5,492 nt of DNA, from NCBI GenBank assembly GCA_005777415.1, contig SXMI01000192.1, positions 1 to 5,492 of the forward strand, read 5' to 3'. The notes below the pieces were generated by a model, which worked only from the letters and a program-made list of their open reading frames with translations, did no database searches and had not been told where the DNA came from. The position numbers and the translations under genes were made by a program. Source of the DNA: Actinomycetota bacterium. GTDB lineage: Bacteria > Actinomycetota > Acidimicrobiia > Acidimicrobiales > Microtrichaceae. Positions 5,053 through 5,492 of this stretch are shown one piece after another (the first letter of the stretch is position 1; the number at the start of each line of letters is the position of its first letter).

Positions 5053-5492
5053 CGGCGACGGCCCCGCCCGCGCGCCAGGCCTCGATCTGGGCCGCGTCCA
5101 CGCCCAGCCACTCCCCCAGCACCTCGTCGGTGTGCTGACCGGCGTGCGACGGCGGACGCTGGATCGAGCCGGGGGTGCGACTGAACCGCGGCGCCGGCGA
5201 CGGTTGGGGGACGCCGGCCACCTCGGTGAAGGTGCCACGGTCGCGCACGTGCGGGTGCTCGAGCGCCTCGCTCATCCGCAGGACAGGGGCGAAGCAGACG
5301 TCGGTCCCCTCCATCAGCTCGCACCACTCGTCGCGGGTCCGGGTGGCGAAGATCGCCGACAGCCGCTCCCGGAGCTCGGGCCACCGGGCCGTATCCATCT
5401 GGTGCGGCAGATCCTCGCCCCGGGACCGGTAGTCCTCGTCGAGTCCGGTCAGGCGCACCAGCTCGGCGTAGAACTGCGGTTCGATCGAGCCG
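5048..5492 (-). CDS. CaiB/BaiF family CoA transferase, alpha-methylacyl-CoA racemase-like (C-terminal part)
   Basis: The frame is open to the right window edge, so the N-terminus lies outside. About 148 residues are visible. They open with GSIEPQFYAELVRLTGLD, a stretch typical of the alpha-methylacyl-CoA racemase (Amacr/Mcr) branch of family III CoA transferases. WPELRERLSAIFATRTRDEW, GTDVCFAPVL and the C-terminal HPHVRDRGTF and APRFSRTPG match the same group. Those racemases epimerise 2-methylacyl-CoA thioesters in branched-chain fatty acid or sterol side-chain breakdown, while other relatives transfer CoA between acids, so the substrate is open. The catalytic Asp/His region lies mostly beyond the edge. 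An internal GTG at 5458 is not the start because the homology continues upstream of it. The stop codon sits in the second copy of a 26-bp tandem repeat. The PIG-L gene starts 60 bp downstream. Confidence 0.92.
   Translation of the reverse strand, partial: GSIEPQFYAELVRLTGLDEDYRSRGEDLPHQMDTARWPELRERLSAIFATRTRDEWCELMEGTDVCFAPVLRMSEALEHPHVRDRGTFTEVAGVPQPSPAPRFSRTPGSIQRPPSHAGQHTDEVLGEWLGVDAAQIEAWRAGGAVAG

Overview
This is a GC-rich window with several marks of an actinobacterium, most likely an Acidimicrobiia-type lineage (an inference). The marks are very high G/C at third codon positions, a four-cysteine ribosomal protein L28, a GTP-type PEP carboxykinase, a mycothiol-type PIG-L deacetylase, an Amacr-type CoA transferase, and GTG starts with a TANNNT -10 box only 6-7 nt upstream, as in leaderless transcripts. 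All six other stop codons in the window are TGA.

Layout. On the left, the N-terminal half of the recG helicase gene runs leftward (941 to 6). It ends in an in-frame TAG exactly where the Walker A lysine codon should be, a few bases from the window edge. Divergent from it is rpmB (1140-1361), with its own promoter. Next comes a two-gene unit on the plus strand: a small protein resembling a cold-shock domain but without the usual RNA-binding aromatics (1471-1731), then 23 bp later a complete pckG (1755-3563). A good -35/-10 pair at 1371-1399 precedes the unit. The right half lies on the minus strand: the C-terminal end of a CaiB/BaiF CoA transferase entering from the right edge (5492-5048), a PIG-L deacetylase (4987-4157), and a four-helix membrane protein of unknown function (3943-3575). 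The last converges on pckG, and the two stop codons form the outer ends of one short palindrome.

How the genes relate. recG and rpmB serve DNA repair and translation. PEPCK links the TCA cycle to gluconeogenesis, and the cold-shock-like protein is probably co-transcribed with it. The minus-strand genes look separately transcribed: the PIG-L and membrane-protein genes each have their own leaderless-type -10 box, and a strong hairpin separates them. They are not an obvious pathway.

I see no mobile element, CRISPR array, tRNA or rRNA, and no convincing new multi-gene system. The points most worth a second look are the TAG in recG, the degenerate cold-shock-like protein beside pckG, the repeated leaderless promoter layout, the stop-to-stop palindrome, and a 26-bp tandem duplication between the CoA transferase and the deacetylase.
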